A DNA stretch of 43,421 bases from Arenicellales bacterium (GTDB lineage: Bacteria; Pseudomonadota; Gammaproteobacteria; Arenicellales; Poriferihabitantaceae), in the NCBI GenBank assembly GCA_028285825.1, contig JAPYNK010000209.1, positions 1 through 43,421 of the forward strand, in the 5' to 3' direction. The notes beneath the pieces were generated by a model. The model saw only the letters and a program-made list of their open reading frames with translations. It had not been told where the DNA came from and made no database searches. The translations under genes were made by a program, and so were the position numbers. Positions within the stretch are counted from its first letter, which is position 1. Each line of letters starts with the position of its first letter. Shown here piece by piece: positions 8,458 through 16,904 of the stretch.

Positions 8458-9605
8458 ACTACCACCATATCGGTCGCATGACGACTCAACCTCTCAATAC
8501 CGTCATCAACGACTCGCACTGTCTGACCAAGAGTCATCGAATTGCCTGACTGGCTGTTCATCAGGATAATATGTACAAAAAACACATTATTCGCCTGCAT
8601 GACATAGGGGTTGTCAGCATAAAACATCGGATAGTCCATCCAGATCGGACTGAACATGGCTCCAAGGCTGTATCCGCAAGCATTCATTCTATGCTCTCGA
8701 TAACCATGCTCATCCAGAACCCTTGCATGTTCCGAGAATACCGCACCCATCGTCTGACCGGGCCGTATTGAGTCCAGACATGCTTCCATCGCTTCAGAAC
8801 AGGCCTTGTGCATGTTCTCGTGCTCTGCAGAAACGCCGCCAATCAGAAAAGTTTGCATGAGGCATGCATGATATCGTCGATAGGCCCCGGCATACTCGAG
8901 AGTGAGCTGATCCTGCCGGTCCAGGGTTCTGCGACCCGAAAAATATCGGCATAGCAGACCACTTTTACCGGAGCCAATAATGAATTCATTTCCGGGATAA
9001 TCACCCCCTCCACGAAATACGGCAGATTGCATTGCCGCGAGAATGTCTCCCTCAAAGACCCCGGGACCGGCCGTTTCGATAGCTGCGGTCATGGCATCAT
9101 CGGCAAGTTCTGCCGCCCGCCTCACGAAAACAATTTCCGACTCGCTCTTCACTGCACGAATTGCTCCGACCAGAGCGGATGTATCCCTGAGTTCGCAGAA
9201 TCCGTTTAATGCCTGTTCCAGACCCTTGCCATATGCTGCCGATAACCCATAGGCATTGTATTCACACCCCAGCGTCTTGCCATAAACCCCATAGTCGGAT
9301 AATGCGTTGCGTAAATCCATGGATGGATTTGCATATTCTCCATCCACCCAGATCCGGATGTCCTGAATATCCGAAGTATGTTGGGCCTGACGGAGATCCG
9401 GTGCCCGGGTCAGGAGAAAAAACCGACCGTCAACCCCCAGATACAGGCACTGGAAAAAGCAGAAGCCGAATGTGTCATACCCGGTCAGGTAGTACATGCT
9501 CTCCTGCTTGAAGATGAGCAGTCCATCCAGATTCTGATTTTCGAGCTCCTGAATGACTCTAGCCCTACGCTGTTCCAGCTCTGATGATTCGAAGTGTAAT
9601 GACAT
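8454..9605 (-). CDS. M24-fold (creatinase/prolidase-like) protein lacking metal ligands
   Basis: A 383-residue protein with an N-terminal creatinase domain (about 1-145, including ESMYYLTGYDTFGF) and a C-terminal pita-bread domain. In metal-dependent M24 peptidases two Asp, one His and two Glu bind the metals. The equivalent places here hold E237, A247/C248, Y322, H355 and G370, so classical metallopeptidase activity is unlikely. Creatinase shares this metal-free condition, and the DMSP lyase DddP belongs to the same fold but has its own metal set, which I do not see. This subgroup is commonly annotated as Xaa-Pro peptidase. It leads the operon with the DMSP-lyase-like cupin. A C-N or C-S bond hydrolase of a small compound is inference. 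Confidence 0.75.
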   Translation of the reverse strand: MSLHFESSELEQRRARVIQELENQNLDGLLIFKQESMYYLTGYDTFGFCFFQCLYLGVDGRFFLLTRAPDLRQAQHTSDIQDIRIWVDGEYANPSMDLRNALSDYGVYGKTLGCEYNAYGLSAAYGKGLEQALNGFCELRDTSALVGAIRAVKSESEIVFVRRAAELADDAMTAAIETAGPGVFEGDILAAMQSAVFRGGGDYPGNEFIIGSGKSGLLCRYFSGRRTLDRQDQLTLEYAGAYRRYHACLMQTFLIGGVSAEHENMHKACSEAMEACLDSIRPGQTMGAVFSEHARVLDEHGYREHRMNACGYSLGAMFSPIWMDYPMFYADNPYVMQANNVFFVHIILMNSQSGNSMTLGQTVRVVDDGIERLSRHATDMVVV

Positions 9606-10049
9606 GCTGCAAATTCAACCTGTTTTGAATAAATCGTCCCTATCCGTCGAGAGAAGCTGCCAATGATTGATGAGAGAAAGCGGCTTTCCCGCCATAGTGA
9701 TCCTGTATAACGGGCAATTACCCTGATACCGGAAACAGGGAAGTCAGCGGGCACTAACCGAGCCCGCCCCTAGTCCCCCAGCGTATTTCGCGGCACACTG
9801 AAGCGGTCGGCAGATTTCCCTTCACATAGCCCGTGCCATGGACACTTGATGGCATTCCCCGCTGAACAAAAGATTCGCGTCAGTGGAGAAATTATACTGA
9901 ATTCCCAAATTCTCGCAAACTGTCTCTGCCAGACTCGGCTCACTTTCCACAACCGGAAAAGCCAAGTACCCGCAATACCGAATTATTGCATCAATCCCTT
10001 TTTTGCCTTGCAGTATAATTCCGCCAAGCCAATCATTCATCTCTTTTTC
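9606..10049. other. Divergent intergenic region with two stem-loops
   Basis: This 444-bp gap separates the minus-strand M24-cupin operon from metY. It contains CCCTG/CAGGG (9721-9725 with 9736-9740) and GCGGGC/GCCCGC (9747-9752 with 9762-9767, 9-nt loop) as adjacent stem-loops. Neither has a T-run. I saw no known SAM- or SAH-riboswitch consensus, and no convincing gene. The region must hold the promoter of the minus-strand operon. Confidence 0.5.
10014..10019 (+). promoter_or_regulatory. Probable -10 element of the metY promoter
   Basis: A perfect TATAAT lies 30 bp before the metY start codon, after a T-rich stretch. No convincing -35 hexamer stands 16-18 bp upstream. If used, the leader would be only about 25 nt, leaving no room for a riboswitch. 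Confidence 0.45.
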
Positions 10050-11354
10050 ATGCCTCGGCCTATCCGTACCCGATTTGACACTCTCTCCCTGCACGCCGGT
10101 CAACGGCCTGACCCTGTCCACGGTGCGCGAGCAGTTCCCATCTATCAAACCACTAGCTATGTATTCAGGGACAGCGACCATGCTGCATCCCTGTTCAACA
10201 TGGAAAGACCCGGACATGCCTATTCCCGTCTTTCAAATCCAACGACAGCAGTACTTGAAGAGCGAATTGCAGCACTTGAAGATGGAGTTGGAGGCATTGC
10301 AACTTCAAGCGGCCAGGCTGCACTGCACCTGGCGATTGCCACCATCATGGACTCCGGTTCGCATATTGTTTCCTCAAACGCCATCTATGGCGGATCCCAT
10401 AACCTGTTCCAGTACACTCTGCCCCGATTCGGAATCGAAACGACGTTCATCTCCCCTCGCGACATAAGCGGAATCCGCAAGGCCATCCGTCCCAATACCC
10501 GACTGATTTTTGGGGAGACCATTGGCAACCCCGGTAACGATGTCATGAACATTCCGGCAATTGCCGAAATTTCTCATGAGTATAAAATCCCCCTGATGAT
10601 AGACTCCACGTTTACCACGCCATATCTCATGAAACCGTTTGATCATGGGGCAAGCCTGATCATGCACTCAGCCACCAAATTCCTGTGTGGTCATGGTACG
10701 GTCATTGGCGGCATGCTCGTCGATCATGGCCGATTTGACTGGGATGGCAGCGGCAAATTCGAAACTCTTTCAGAACCCTATTCAGGTTTCCATGACATGA
10801 CTTTCGATGAAGAGATGAGCCAGGGTGCGTTTTTACTGAGGGCACGTCGTGAAGGCATGCGCGACTTCGGAGCCTGCATGGCACCAACAGTGGCTTTCTA
10901 CATCCTGCAAGGCATCGAAACGCTCTCGCTCAGAATGCAGCGGCATATTGAAAATACCCGCAAGATAATCGAATTTCTCCAGTCGTCCGACCAGATCGAA
11001 CATGTCAGCTATCCCGAACTACCCGAACACCCCGACTATGAATTGGCCAAGACCCTGCTTCCACATGGGGCAGGTTCGATCTTCAGTTTTTCCCTCAAGG
11101 GAGGACGCAAAGCCGGGCAGACGTTTACCGAAGGGCTCGATGTTTTCTCGCATTTGGCAAATGTTGGAGATGCAAAATCCCTGGTCATTCACCCAGCCAG
11201 CACGACTCATCACCGCATGAGTAAAGAGGATCTGGAAAAAGCCGGAATTACCGAGGGTACGATCCGGCTATCGGTTGGTCTTGAAGACATTAATGACCTG
11301 ACTGAAGATCTGTCAAAAGGGTTGCATCTCGCGAAAAAATCAACCGGAAAATAA
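10050..11354 (+). CDS. metY: O-acetylhomoserine sulfhydrylase (PLP-dependent)
   Basis: The enzyme makes L-homocysteine from O-acetylhomoserine and sulfide in direct-sulfhydrylation methionine synthesis. The start at 10050 (MPRPIRTRFDTLSLHAGQ) matches the family's beginning and gives 434 residues, the usual size; a longer open frame back to 9846 has no family support. Visible residues of the Cys/Met-metabolism PLP fold are YSR (58-60), which reaches the cofactor phosphate of the neighbouring subunit, D185 facing the pyridine nitrogen, and K210 in HSATKF, the Schiff-base lysine. The spacing after it (CGHGTVIGG) favours MetY over MetB/MetC. The succinyl-specific MetZ remains possible. The alpha/beta hydrolase gene follows 15 bp later. 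Confidence 0.88.
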   Translation: MPRPIRTRFDTLSLHAGQRPDPVHGARAVPIYQTTSYVFRDSDHAASLFNMERPGHAYSRLSNPTTAVLEERIAALEDGVGGIATSSGQAALHLAIATIMDSGSHIVSSNAIYGGSHNLFQYTLPRFGIETTFISPRDISGIRKAIRPNTRLIFGETIGNPGNDVMNIPAIAEISHEYKIPLMIDSTFTTPYLMKPFDHGASLIMHSATKFLCGHGTVIGGMLVDHGRFDWDGSGKFETLSEPYSGFHDMTFDEEMSQGAFLLRARREGMRDFGACMAPTVAFYILQGIETLSLRMQRHIENTRKIIEFLQSSDQIEHVSYPELPEHPDYELAKTLLPHGAGSIFSFSLKGGRKAGQTFTEGLDVFSHLANVGDAKSLVIHPASTTHHRMSKEDLEKAGITEGTIRLSVGLEDINDLTEDLSKGLHLAKKSTGK

Positions 11355-11369
11355 ACGATACTCGAAAAC

Positions 11370-12167
11370 ATGTATATCACTCTGGATAAGACTCAGTACT
11401 ACGCATATACCGGCACATACGAGTTGAATCCCATTCTGGAAACGGTTGTGTTTGTACACGGTGCCTCCATGGATCATACAGTCTGGTCTCACCAAAGCCG
11501 ATATTTTGCCTATCACGGATACAATGCACTGGCAGTGGATCTTCCCGGACACAGACTTAGCCGGGGCAGGCTCCTGTCCTGCATTGAGGACATGGCTGAA
11601 TGGCTGATCAATATTTTGGCAGGCACTGACTGTCGAACCATCCATCTGGTTGGCCACAGCATGGGGGCATTGACCGTGCTCGAGACGGCGTCACAACTCA
11701 ATTCTGATGTGCATAATCTCAAATCCCTGTCATTAGTCGGATTCTGCTACCCAATGCACGTTGCCCCTGCTCTCATGAACGAAGCCAGGGAGAATCCAAG
11801 CAAGGCATACTCCATGATGACGGAGTGGAGTCATGCATCTAGAACGGGGGGCGAGCCAGTGCCCGGATTCTGGTCTCCCGGCATGCAGATGAGCATGATG
11901 GAAAACAACGATAAACAAGCCATCTACTGTAATCTGCAAGCCTGCCATAATTACTCGGGTGGAGAAAAGGCTTTCGACCGAATACAGTGTCCCATTTTGT
12001 TCGTTAGCGGAAAACTCGACAAGATGGCGCCGGCAAGACTGGCCAAGCAGGAGGCTGAAAAAAACAGGAACGCGAAAATTGAACTCATTGATGGATGTGG
12101 TCACAACATCATGTTCGAATCACCCGATGGCGTGCTTGATAGCCTGAAGGGATTCATTTCCTGCTAA
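11370..12167 (+). CDS. Alpha/beta hydrolase
   Basis: A 265-residue single-domain alpha/beta hydrolase. The nucleophile elbow is GHSMG (S97), the acid is probably D217 in SGKLDKMAP, and the base H245 in GCGHNIMFE, so the catalytic triad is complete. HGASMDHTVW (30-39) forms the oxyanion-hole strand. A cap region around 130-200 contains many Met and aromatic residues. It lies 15 bp after metY and in the same direction. Homoserine acetyltransferase (MetX) also has this fold but is about 100 residues longer, so this is not MetX. The substrate is unknown; an esterase or C-C hydrolase is likely. Confidence 0.85.
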   Translation: MYITLDKTQYYAYTGTYELNPILETVVFVHGASMDHTVWSHQSRYFAYHGYNALAVDLPGHRLSRGRLLSCIEDMAEWLINILAGTDCRTIHLVGHSMGALTVLETASQLNSDVHNLKSLSLVGFCYPMHVAPALMNEARENPSKAYSMMTEWSHASRTGGEPVPGFWSPGMQMSMMENNDKQAIYCNLQACHNYSGGEKAFDRIQCPILFVSGKLDKMAPARLAKQEAEKNRNAKIELIDGCGHNIMFESPDGVLDSLKGFISC

Positions 12168-12224
12168 TCGAGACATCCAGCATTTCCCCGAACGGAAAAT
12201 TCCCCAGCCACGACAACCGGCCCG

Positions 12225-13541
12225 ATGGAAAACGTTGAACAGATTCTTCTTCCCAGGTGGATTATTCCAGTCGATGACGAGAATTCAATCCATGAGGATT
12301 TCGGCATAGCCATTAATGCCGGACGAATTGTTGCAGTGGCCAGTAAATCCGAGCTCAAGGCCCGGTACTGCTCCGACAGCGTGGTTGAACTGGCCGAACA
12401 CGCCATAATTCCGGGACTGGTCAATGCCCATACGCACGCTTCCATGACACTGTTTCGCGGTCTTGCCGACGATTTACCCATGCCGGTGTGGCTAAATGAG
12501 CACATCTGGCCTGCTGAAGCCAAATGGGTCAGTCGGGAATTCGTCCAGGCGGGAACAAGTCTGGCATGCGCAGAAATGCTTCGAGGCGGTACAACCTGCT
12601 TCAATGACATGTATTTCTTTCCGGATACAGTGGCAGAGCAATCCGAAGCCTGCGGAATCAGGGCCTGTGTCGGCATGATCGTGATTGAGTTTCCGACAAT
12701 TTGGGCAAAAGATCCCAATGAATATATTCAAAAGGGTCTTGATCTGAGATCTTCGCTCGAGAAATCGACACTCGTTACCACCTGTTTTGCCCCCCATGCT
12801 CCCTATACCGTTTCAGACCCCACACTCACGCAAATCGCCGAACTCTCGTCCGAGCTCAACTGTCAAGTCCACATCCACCTGCATGAAACGGCTGAAGAGG
12901 TAGAACGAGCCGTTTGCGAATCAGGGATCCGCCCATTCGAACGATTGAATCATCTGGGCCTTGTCAATCAACGCCTGATGGCCGTGCACATGACCCAACT
13001 CAAGACGCATGAAATTCAAAATCTGGCTGAACATGCGTCTCATGTTATCCATTGCCCTGAGTCAAACCTCAAATTATCTTCCGGGAGTTGTCCTGCTGGA
13101 GAGTTGGTCAGCCATGGAGTGAATATTGCCCTTGGCACCGATGGCGCTTCCAGCAACAATGACCTGGATATGCTTGGGGAAATGCGCACTGCATCCCTGT
13201 TTGCAAAAATTGTCAGTGAGTCAGCAGAATCACTCGATGCCTATACGGCACTTCGCATGGCAACACTGAACGGAGCCAAGGCCCTGAATCTCGATCATGA
13301 AATCGGCTCCATAGAAACCGGAAAATCAGCAGATGTGGTGGCACTTGATCTATCCCATCCGGCAACCCAGCCCTGTTACAGTCCGGTTAGCCAAATCGTA
13401 TACAGCATGTCCCGAGATCAAGTCTCCGATGTCTGGGTTGCAGGCAAGCGGCTGGTGAATGAAGGAGCACTCACTACGATTGATGAGCAACAGTCCATCA
13501 CTGTTGCTCAAAACTGGTGTAACCGAATCTCCCAGTCGTAA
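12225..13541 (+). CDS. mtaD: 5-methylthioadenosine/S-adenosylhomocysteine deaminase (TRZ/ATZ amidohydrolase)
   Basis: A 438-residue amidohydrolase that deaminates MTA or SAH to the inosyl compounds. NAHTHASM supplies metal ligands H69 and H71, VHIHLHETAEE gives a third His and the catalytic Glu, and LGTDGASSNNDLDM carries the metal-binding Asp. Flanking N- and C-terminal beta strands form the usual composite sandwich (IIPGLVNAHTH at the front, SADVVALDL at the back). The stop is 2 bp before ubiG, as in other Gammaproteobacteria where a TRZ/ATZ hydrolase precedes ubiG. This makes sense because UbiG uses SAM and produces SAH. An 8-oxoguanine-type or other TRZ/ATZ substrate cannot be excluded. 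Confidence 0.85.
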   Translation: MENVEQILLPRWIIPVDDENSIHEDFGIAINAGRIVAVASKSELKARYCSDSVVELAEHAIIPGLVNAHTHASMTLFRGLADDLPMPVWLNEHIWPAEAKWVSREFVQAGTSLACAEMLRGGTTCFNDMYFFPDTVAEQSEACGIRACVGMIVIEFPTIWAKDPNEYIQKGLDLRSSLEKSTLVTTCFAPHAPYTVSDPTLTQIAELSSELNCQVHIHLHETAEEVERAVCESGIRPFERLNHLGLVNQRLMAVHMTQLKTHEIQNLAEHASHVIHCPESNLKLSSGSCPAGELVSHGVNIALGTDGASSNNDLDMLGEMRTASLFAKIVSESAESLDAYTALRMATLNGAKALNLDHEIGSIETGKSADVVALDLSHPATQPCYSPVSQIVYSMSRDQVSDVWVAGKRLVNEGALTTIDEQQSITVAQNWCNRISQS

Positions 13542-13543
13542 CG

Positions 13544-14275
13544 ATGAATCAAGACCAACCTGCTCAAATTGACAATGTGGACAGCACCGAACGTGCAAAG
13601 TTCGAAGTCCCAATGGATCAATGGTGGAATCCCGAAGGTGATTTCGGACCACTCCATCGCATCAATCCGCTTCGACTGGAGTTTATCCATGAACGTACTC
13701 CACTATCCGGAAAACAGGTCTGCGATGTCGGTTGTGGCGGTGGCATACTGAGCGAGGGCATGGCTAGTCTGGGTGCCAGAGTCACCGGAATTGACATCTC
13801 GGAAGAAATACTGAATGCTGCAAGAAAACATGCCTGGCAAAACAATTCGAATATCGACTATCAATGCATGACTGCCGAGGAACTCGCAGAAACCACTCGG
13901 GGAGAATGGGACATTGTCACCTGCATGGAAGCACTCGAACATGTTCCCGATCCCTCCAGCCTGGTCGAAAGTTGTGCAAAGCTTATAAAACCCGGGGGAT
14001 CCATATACTTCTCGACCATTAACCGTAATCTCAAGTCCTTTGTTCAAGCGATTGTCGGAGCCGAATACGTTCTTGGCCTGTTGCCCAAGGGCACCCATGA
14101 CTACAGTAAATTTATTCGTCCCTACGAGCTTCTAAAATGGTGTGAGCATGTCGGCACACAGCTGGTCGACATGAGAGGAATATCCTATAACCCGCTAACC
14201 GATCAATATTCCATCGTGAAATCAACCGATGTAAATTACATCGCTCAAGCCGCTCATTCAGAAGCAACGCCATGA
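13544..14275 (+). CDS. ubiG: Ubiquinone biosynthesis O-methyltransferase
   Basis: UbiG carries out both O-methylations of ubiquinone synthesis using SAM. This 243-residue class I methyltransferase has motif I VCDVGCGGGILSE and the acidic residue at GIDIS for the SAM ribose. Family signatures are the WWNPEGDFGPLHRINPLRLEFI stretch near the N terminus (short form WW.P.G.F..LH.INP) and YNPLTDQYSI...DVNYIA near the C terminus. It overlaps the next gene by 4 bp (ATGA at 14272-14275). Confidence 0.93.
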   Translation: MNQDQPAQIDNVDSTERAKFEVPMDQWWNPEGDFGPLHRINPLRLEFIHERTPLSGKQVCDVGCGGGILSEGMASLGARVTGIDISEEILNAARKHAWQNNSNIDYQCMTAEELAETTRGEWDIVTCMEALEHVPDPSSLVESCAKLIKPGGSIYFSTINRNLKSFVQAIVGAEYVLGLLPKGTHDYSKFIRPYELLKWCEHVGTQLVDMRGISYNPLTDQYSIVKSTDVNYIAQAAHSEATP

Positions 14276-14952
14276 GCCATTCATTGCCGCATCCGGCACA
14301 GGCCGTATTGTTTGACCTGGATGGCACTCTGGTTGATTCATACGGCGATCTCTGCAATGCACTCAACCGACTCGAAGCGGAATGCGGCAATGACCCTACC
14401 CCTCATGATGTGATGCGACCTTACGTCTCGCTAGGAGCCATGAAAATGATCTGTATTGCATTTGATGTTGAATTCAACAAGGATAACCCTCGACTGCAAT
14501 CTCTCTGGAAACAGCTGCTTCGCTTTTACAAAGAGGATATCGCCTCGCTATCAACGCTCTTTCCCGGAATGTCCGAGGTTCTCGATTACTTGCGGTCAAG
14601 TGGAATCAGGTGGGGAATTGTGACCAACAAGTCAGAAGGACTATCCCGTCAACTTCTCGATGCACTTGAAGTATATCCGCCGGAAGGGTGCGTTGTAGGT
14701 GGAGACACGCTTCCAGCCAAGAAACCGGAACCTGAACCCCTGCTTCACGCTTGCCGAATACTCGGTGCCGACCCCGAAAAAACGATATATGTCGGAGATG
14801 ATCCACGCGATATCATGGCTGGGAAGAGTGCGGGCATGGCAACGGTCGCAGCAGGATACGGATATTACATGCCGGATAATCCTCCGGATTTCTGGGAAGC
14901 AGACCGCATTATCGACAACCCAGTCGAACTAATCGAAATTTTGTTGGGCTAG
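14272..14952 (+). CDS. gph: HAD phosphatase, phosphoglycolate or MurNAc-6-phosphate phosphatase
   Basis: A 226-residue HAD subfamily IA phosphatase: nucleophile motif DLDGTLVDS (15-23), motif II VTNK, motif III lysine in KKPEPEPLL and motif IV YVGDDPRDIMAG. A helical cap domain lies between motifs I and II. Genes directly after ubiG with this architecture are called gph, and in Pseudomonas the ortholog in this place is MupP, which dephosphorylates N-acetylmuramate 6-phosphate in cell-wall recycling. Sequence alone does not decide between the two. It overlaps ubiG and ends 7 bp before panC. Confidence 0.85.
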   Translation: MSHSLPHPAQAVLFDLDGTLVDSYGDLCNALNRLEAECGNDPTPHDVMRPYVSLGAMKMICIAFDVEFNKDNPRLQSLWKQLLRFYKEDIASLSTLFPGMSEVLDYLRSSGIRWGIVTNKSEGLSRQLLDALEVYPPEGCVVGGDTLPAKKPEPEPLLHACRILGADPEKTIYVGDDPRDIMAGKSAGMATVAAGYGYYMPDNPPDFWEADRIIDNPVELIEILLG

Positions 14953-14959
14953 GTGTTCC

Positions 14960-15850
14960 ATGAAGGTCCTGGAGAATCCTCAAGATGTCGGGAAGCTTTG
15001 CCAGTCATGGCGTAATGATGGCTTGCAAATTGGCTTCATCGCAACCATGGGGGCTCTGCATGAAGGACATCTGTCCCTGCTAAGGAGAGCCGTTGCCGAA
15101 AACGATCGGACCTGTGCCAGTATTTTTGTGAATCCACTGCAATTCGATGACCCGGATGACCTGAGATCCTACCCTGTCAATATGGAAGGCGACCTGGAGT
15201 TGTGCAAAAAACATGGATGTGACATGGCATTCTCGGGAACCATGGAGAGTTTTTTTCCTGAGGCAGACAATCCGCATATGGTCAAGCGAATCGATCCGGG
15301 AGGCTGTGCATCAGATCTGGAGGGGGTCTATCGCCCGGGATTTTTTGATGGCGTTGTCACAATTGTTGATCGTCTATTTCGAATAGTAGGAAATTGCAAG
15401 GCATATTTTGGCGAGAAGGACTTTCAGCAAACGCTGGTAGTCAGACATCTGTCGCATCAACTAAAGGATTCGAATATTGAGATTGAGATTGTCGTTTGTC
15501 CCACCGTGCGTGCCAAAAGCGGACTTGCCCTATCCTCCCGCAATCAAAGGCTGGAAACCTGCGACATTATTGCCGCAAATCAGATCTACCGCGCATTGAA
15601 AAAGACACAACGTGCATGGCAATGCTCGGTTCGTGACCGAAAATCACTAAGCCGGACATTGCGGATCACGCTTGAGCATCCGCTGATTAGCGTTGATTAC
15701 GCCGAAGTACGCAATCCTGACGACTGGAGCTCAATGGCAAATCAGATGGATGCAGCCATTGGACTTGTAGCTGCCCGAGTAGGTGGGGTTCGACTCATTG
15801 ACAGTCTCCGTCTGGACCAACCGGCATGTAAAACCCTGCATCTGACATGA
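14960..15850 (+). CDS. panC: Pantoate--beta-alanine ligase
   Basis: PanC condenses pantoate and beta-alanine with ATP, the last step to pantothenate and so to coenzyme A. The 296-residue protein has TMGALHEGH (29-37, the ATP-binding HxxGH-like motif), FVNPLQF (56-62), YRPGFFDGVVTIV, GEKDFQQ (151-157) and LSSRN (191-195). The segment usually reading RxxDGLA is RAKSGLA (184-190), a D-to-S change. The protein is slightly longer than the usual 280. No panB or panD is adjacent; its position behind gph suggests co-transcription with the ubiG group. Confidence 0.9.
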   Translation: MKVLENPQDVGKLCQSWRNDGLQIGFIATMGALHEGHLSLLRRAVAENDRTCASIFVNPLQFDDPDDLRSYPVNMEGDLELCKKHGCDMAFSGTMESFFPEADNPHMVKRIDPGGCASDLEGVYRPGFFDGVVTIVDRLFRIVGNCKAYFGEKDFQQTLVVRHLSHQLKDSNIEIEIVVCPTVRAKSGLALSSRNQRLETCDIIAANQIYRALKKTQRAWQCSVRDRKSLSRTLRITLEHPLISVDYAEVRNPDDWSSMANQMDAAIGLVAARVGGVRLIDSLRLDQPACKTLHLT

Positions 15851-15887
15851 CAGGCATCGCCCTATTTTTCACAACAGGATAATTTAC

Positions 15888-16592
15888 ATGGTTCATTCTA
15901 AAGGTAAAAAAGCGATCATACTCGGCGGCAGTTCGGGTATTGGACTTGAAACTTCCCGGCTATTGGCAGAAAACGGAGCCGAGGTTATCGTAGGCAGTCG
16001 GCGTGGAGCGCTTGATGAACCAATGCCGGGAATTCAAGCCGAGAGTGTTGACGTGCTCGATAGGGAGGCATTGAAAGAATTTTTTGCGCGTCATGGACAA
16101 ATTGACTATCTGGTCAATGCTGCAACTGGTGGCCAGAGGGCTGTGGGCCCCTTTCTGGAGATGGATTTTGAAGGATTTCAGGGATCGTTTGCCAAGCTGT
16201 GGGGATATGCAAACTCGATTCATATCGGTGCCAGACATGTAAATTCCAACGGCTCCATTGTTCTGGTCAGTGGCTATCCGGCCAGACGCTTCAAGCCGGG
16301 ATACATTGCGATCTCAACGGTTGGCAATGCTGTAGAGGGCTTTGTTCGCGGCATGGCACATGAATTGAAGCCCGTGCGCATCAATGCGGTTGCACCCGGC
16401 TTGATTGATACACCCATGTTTTTACAGGAAGGACATCATCGGGAAATCTTTCTATCCGAATCCACCAGAAATCATTTAATCCCGCGGGCAGGAAAACCTC
16501 ATGAAGTTGCCAAAGCCATCCTGTTCGCTCTCGAAAATGATTTTGTGACAGGAACCACCATTGATGTTGATGGAGGTGCCTTGATTCATTGA
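15888..16592 (+). CDS. Short-chain dehydrogenase/reductase-fold protein without YxxxK
   Basis: A 234-residue SDR protein. GGSSGIG (13-19) is the NAD(P)-binding glycine motif, VNAATGG replaces the usual NNAG, and INAVAPGLIDTPM and TGTTIDVDGG are typical of classical SDRs. The active-site segment reads GYIAISTVGNAVEGF; aligned on the following helix, the catalytic Tyr is Ile and the catalytic Lys is Gly. A subgroup of SDR proteins lacks the triad in this way. Function is unknown; a binding or non-standard reductase role is possible. In Pseudomonas an SDR (YciK) also follows ubiG-gph, but YciK keeps its YxxxK. The gap from panC is 37 bp. Confidence 0.8.
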   Translation: MVHSKGKKAIILGGSSGIGLETSRLLAENGAEVIVGSRRGALDEPMPGIQAESVDVLDREALKEFFARHGQIDYLVNAATGGQRAVGPFLEMDFEGFQGSFAKLWGYANSIHIGARHVNSNGSIVLVSGYPARRFKPGYIAISTVGNAVEGFVRGMAHELKPVRINAVAPGLIDTPMFLQEGHHREIFLSESTRNHLIPRAGKPHEVAKAILFALENDFVTGTTIDVDGGALIH

Positions 16593-16904
16593 ATCTAACC
16601 GCCTGCTCCGGTTGAGGAGAAGTAGCTGCTGCACAGGAAAATTATTGCGAGGATCTGTCGAAACAGAAAACCACTACTGCAATGTGATTCGCCAACTCGA
16701 GCGTTGTTCCGGGAAATTTCACGGGCTGATAGATTGATGGCAATCGCTGCTACCCACAAAACCGATCTGCAACCGCCAGTTTCCTTTATTGCGATTAATC
16801 ATGTCGATTTTCAGACTGACATCAGCTTGGCTATTTGAATGAAGTTCTGTCATGTCTGCGCCACTACTCGTAGTCCCCGTCATGAGCAAAGACAAAATCA
16901 TTGC
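16593..16904. other. Intergenic region between convergent SDR and dinB genes
   Basis: No gene is visible in these 312 bp. AACCG/CGGTT (16597-16601 with 16609-16613) forms a short hairpin right after the SDR stop, without a T-run. A longer stem, CATGAGCA with TGCTCATG (16881-16908), spans the dinB stop codon and could end transcription from either side, followed on the plus strand by a T-rich stretch. Confidence 0.45.

Noticed and set aside
8454-9605. Calling the M24 gene dddP
   Set aside because: Although DddP is an M24-fold DMSP lyase and the neighbour is DddQ-like, the DddP metal ligands are not present here.
9606-10049. SAM or SAH riboswitch upstream of metY
   Set aside because: No consensus core was seen, and the likely -10 at 10014 leaves too short a leader.
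9822-10217. 131-codon minus-strand frame opposite the start of metY
   Set aside because: It overlaps the metY start antisense, shows no recognisable domain and has no ribosome-binding site; only its lower part lies in free space.
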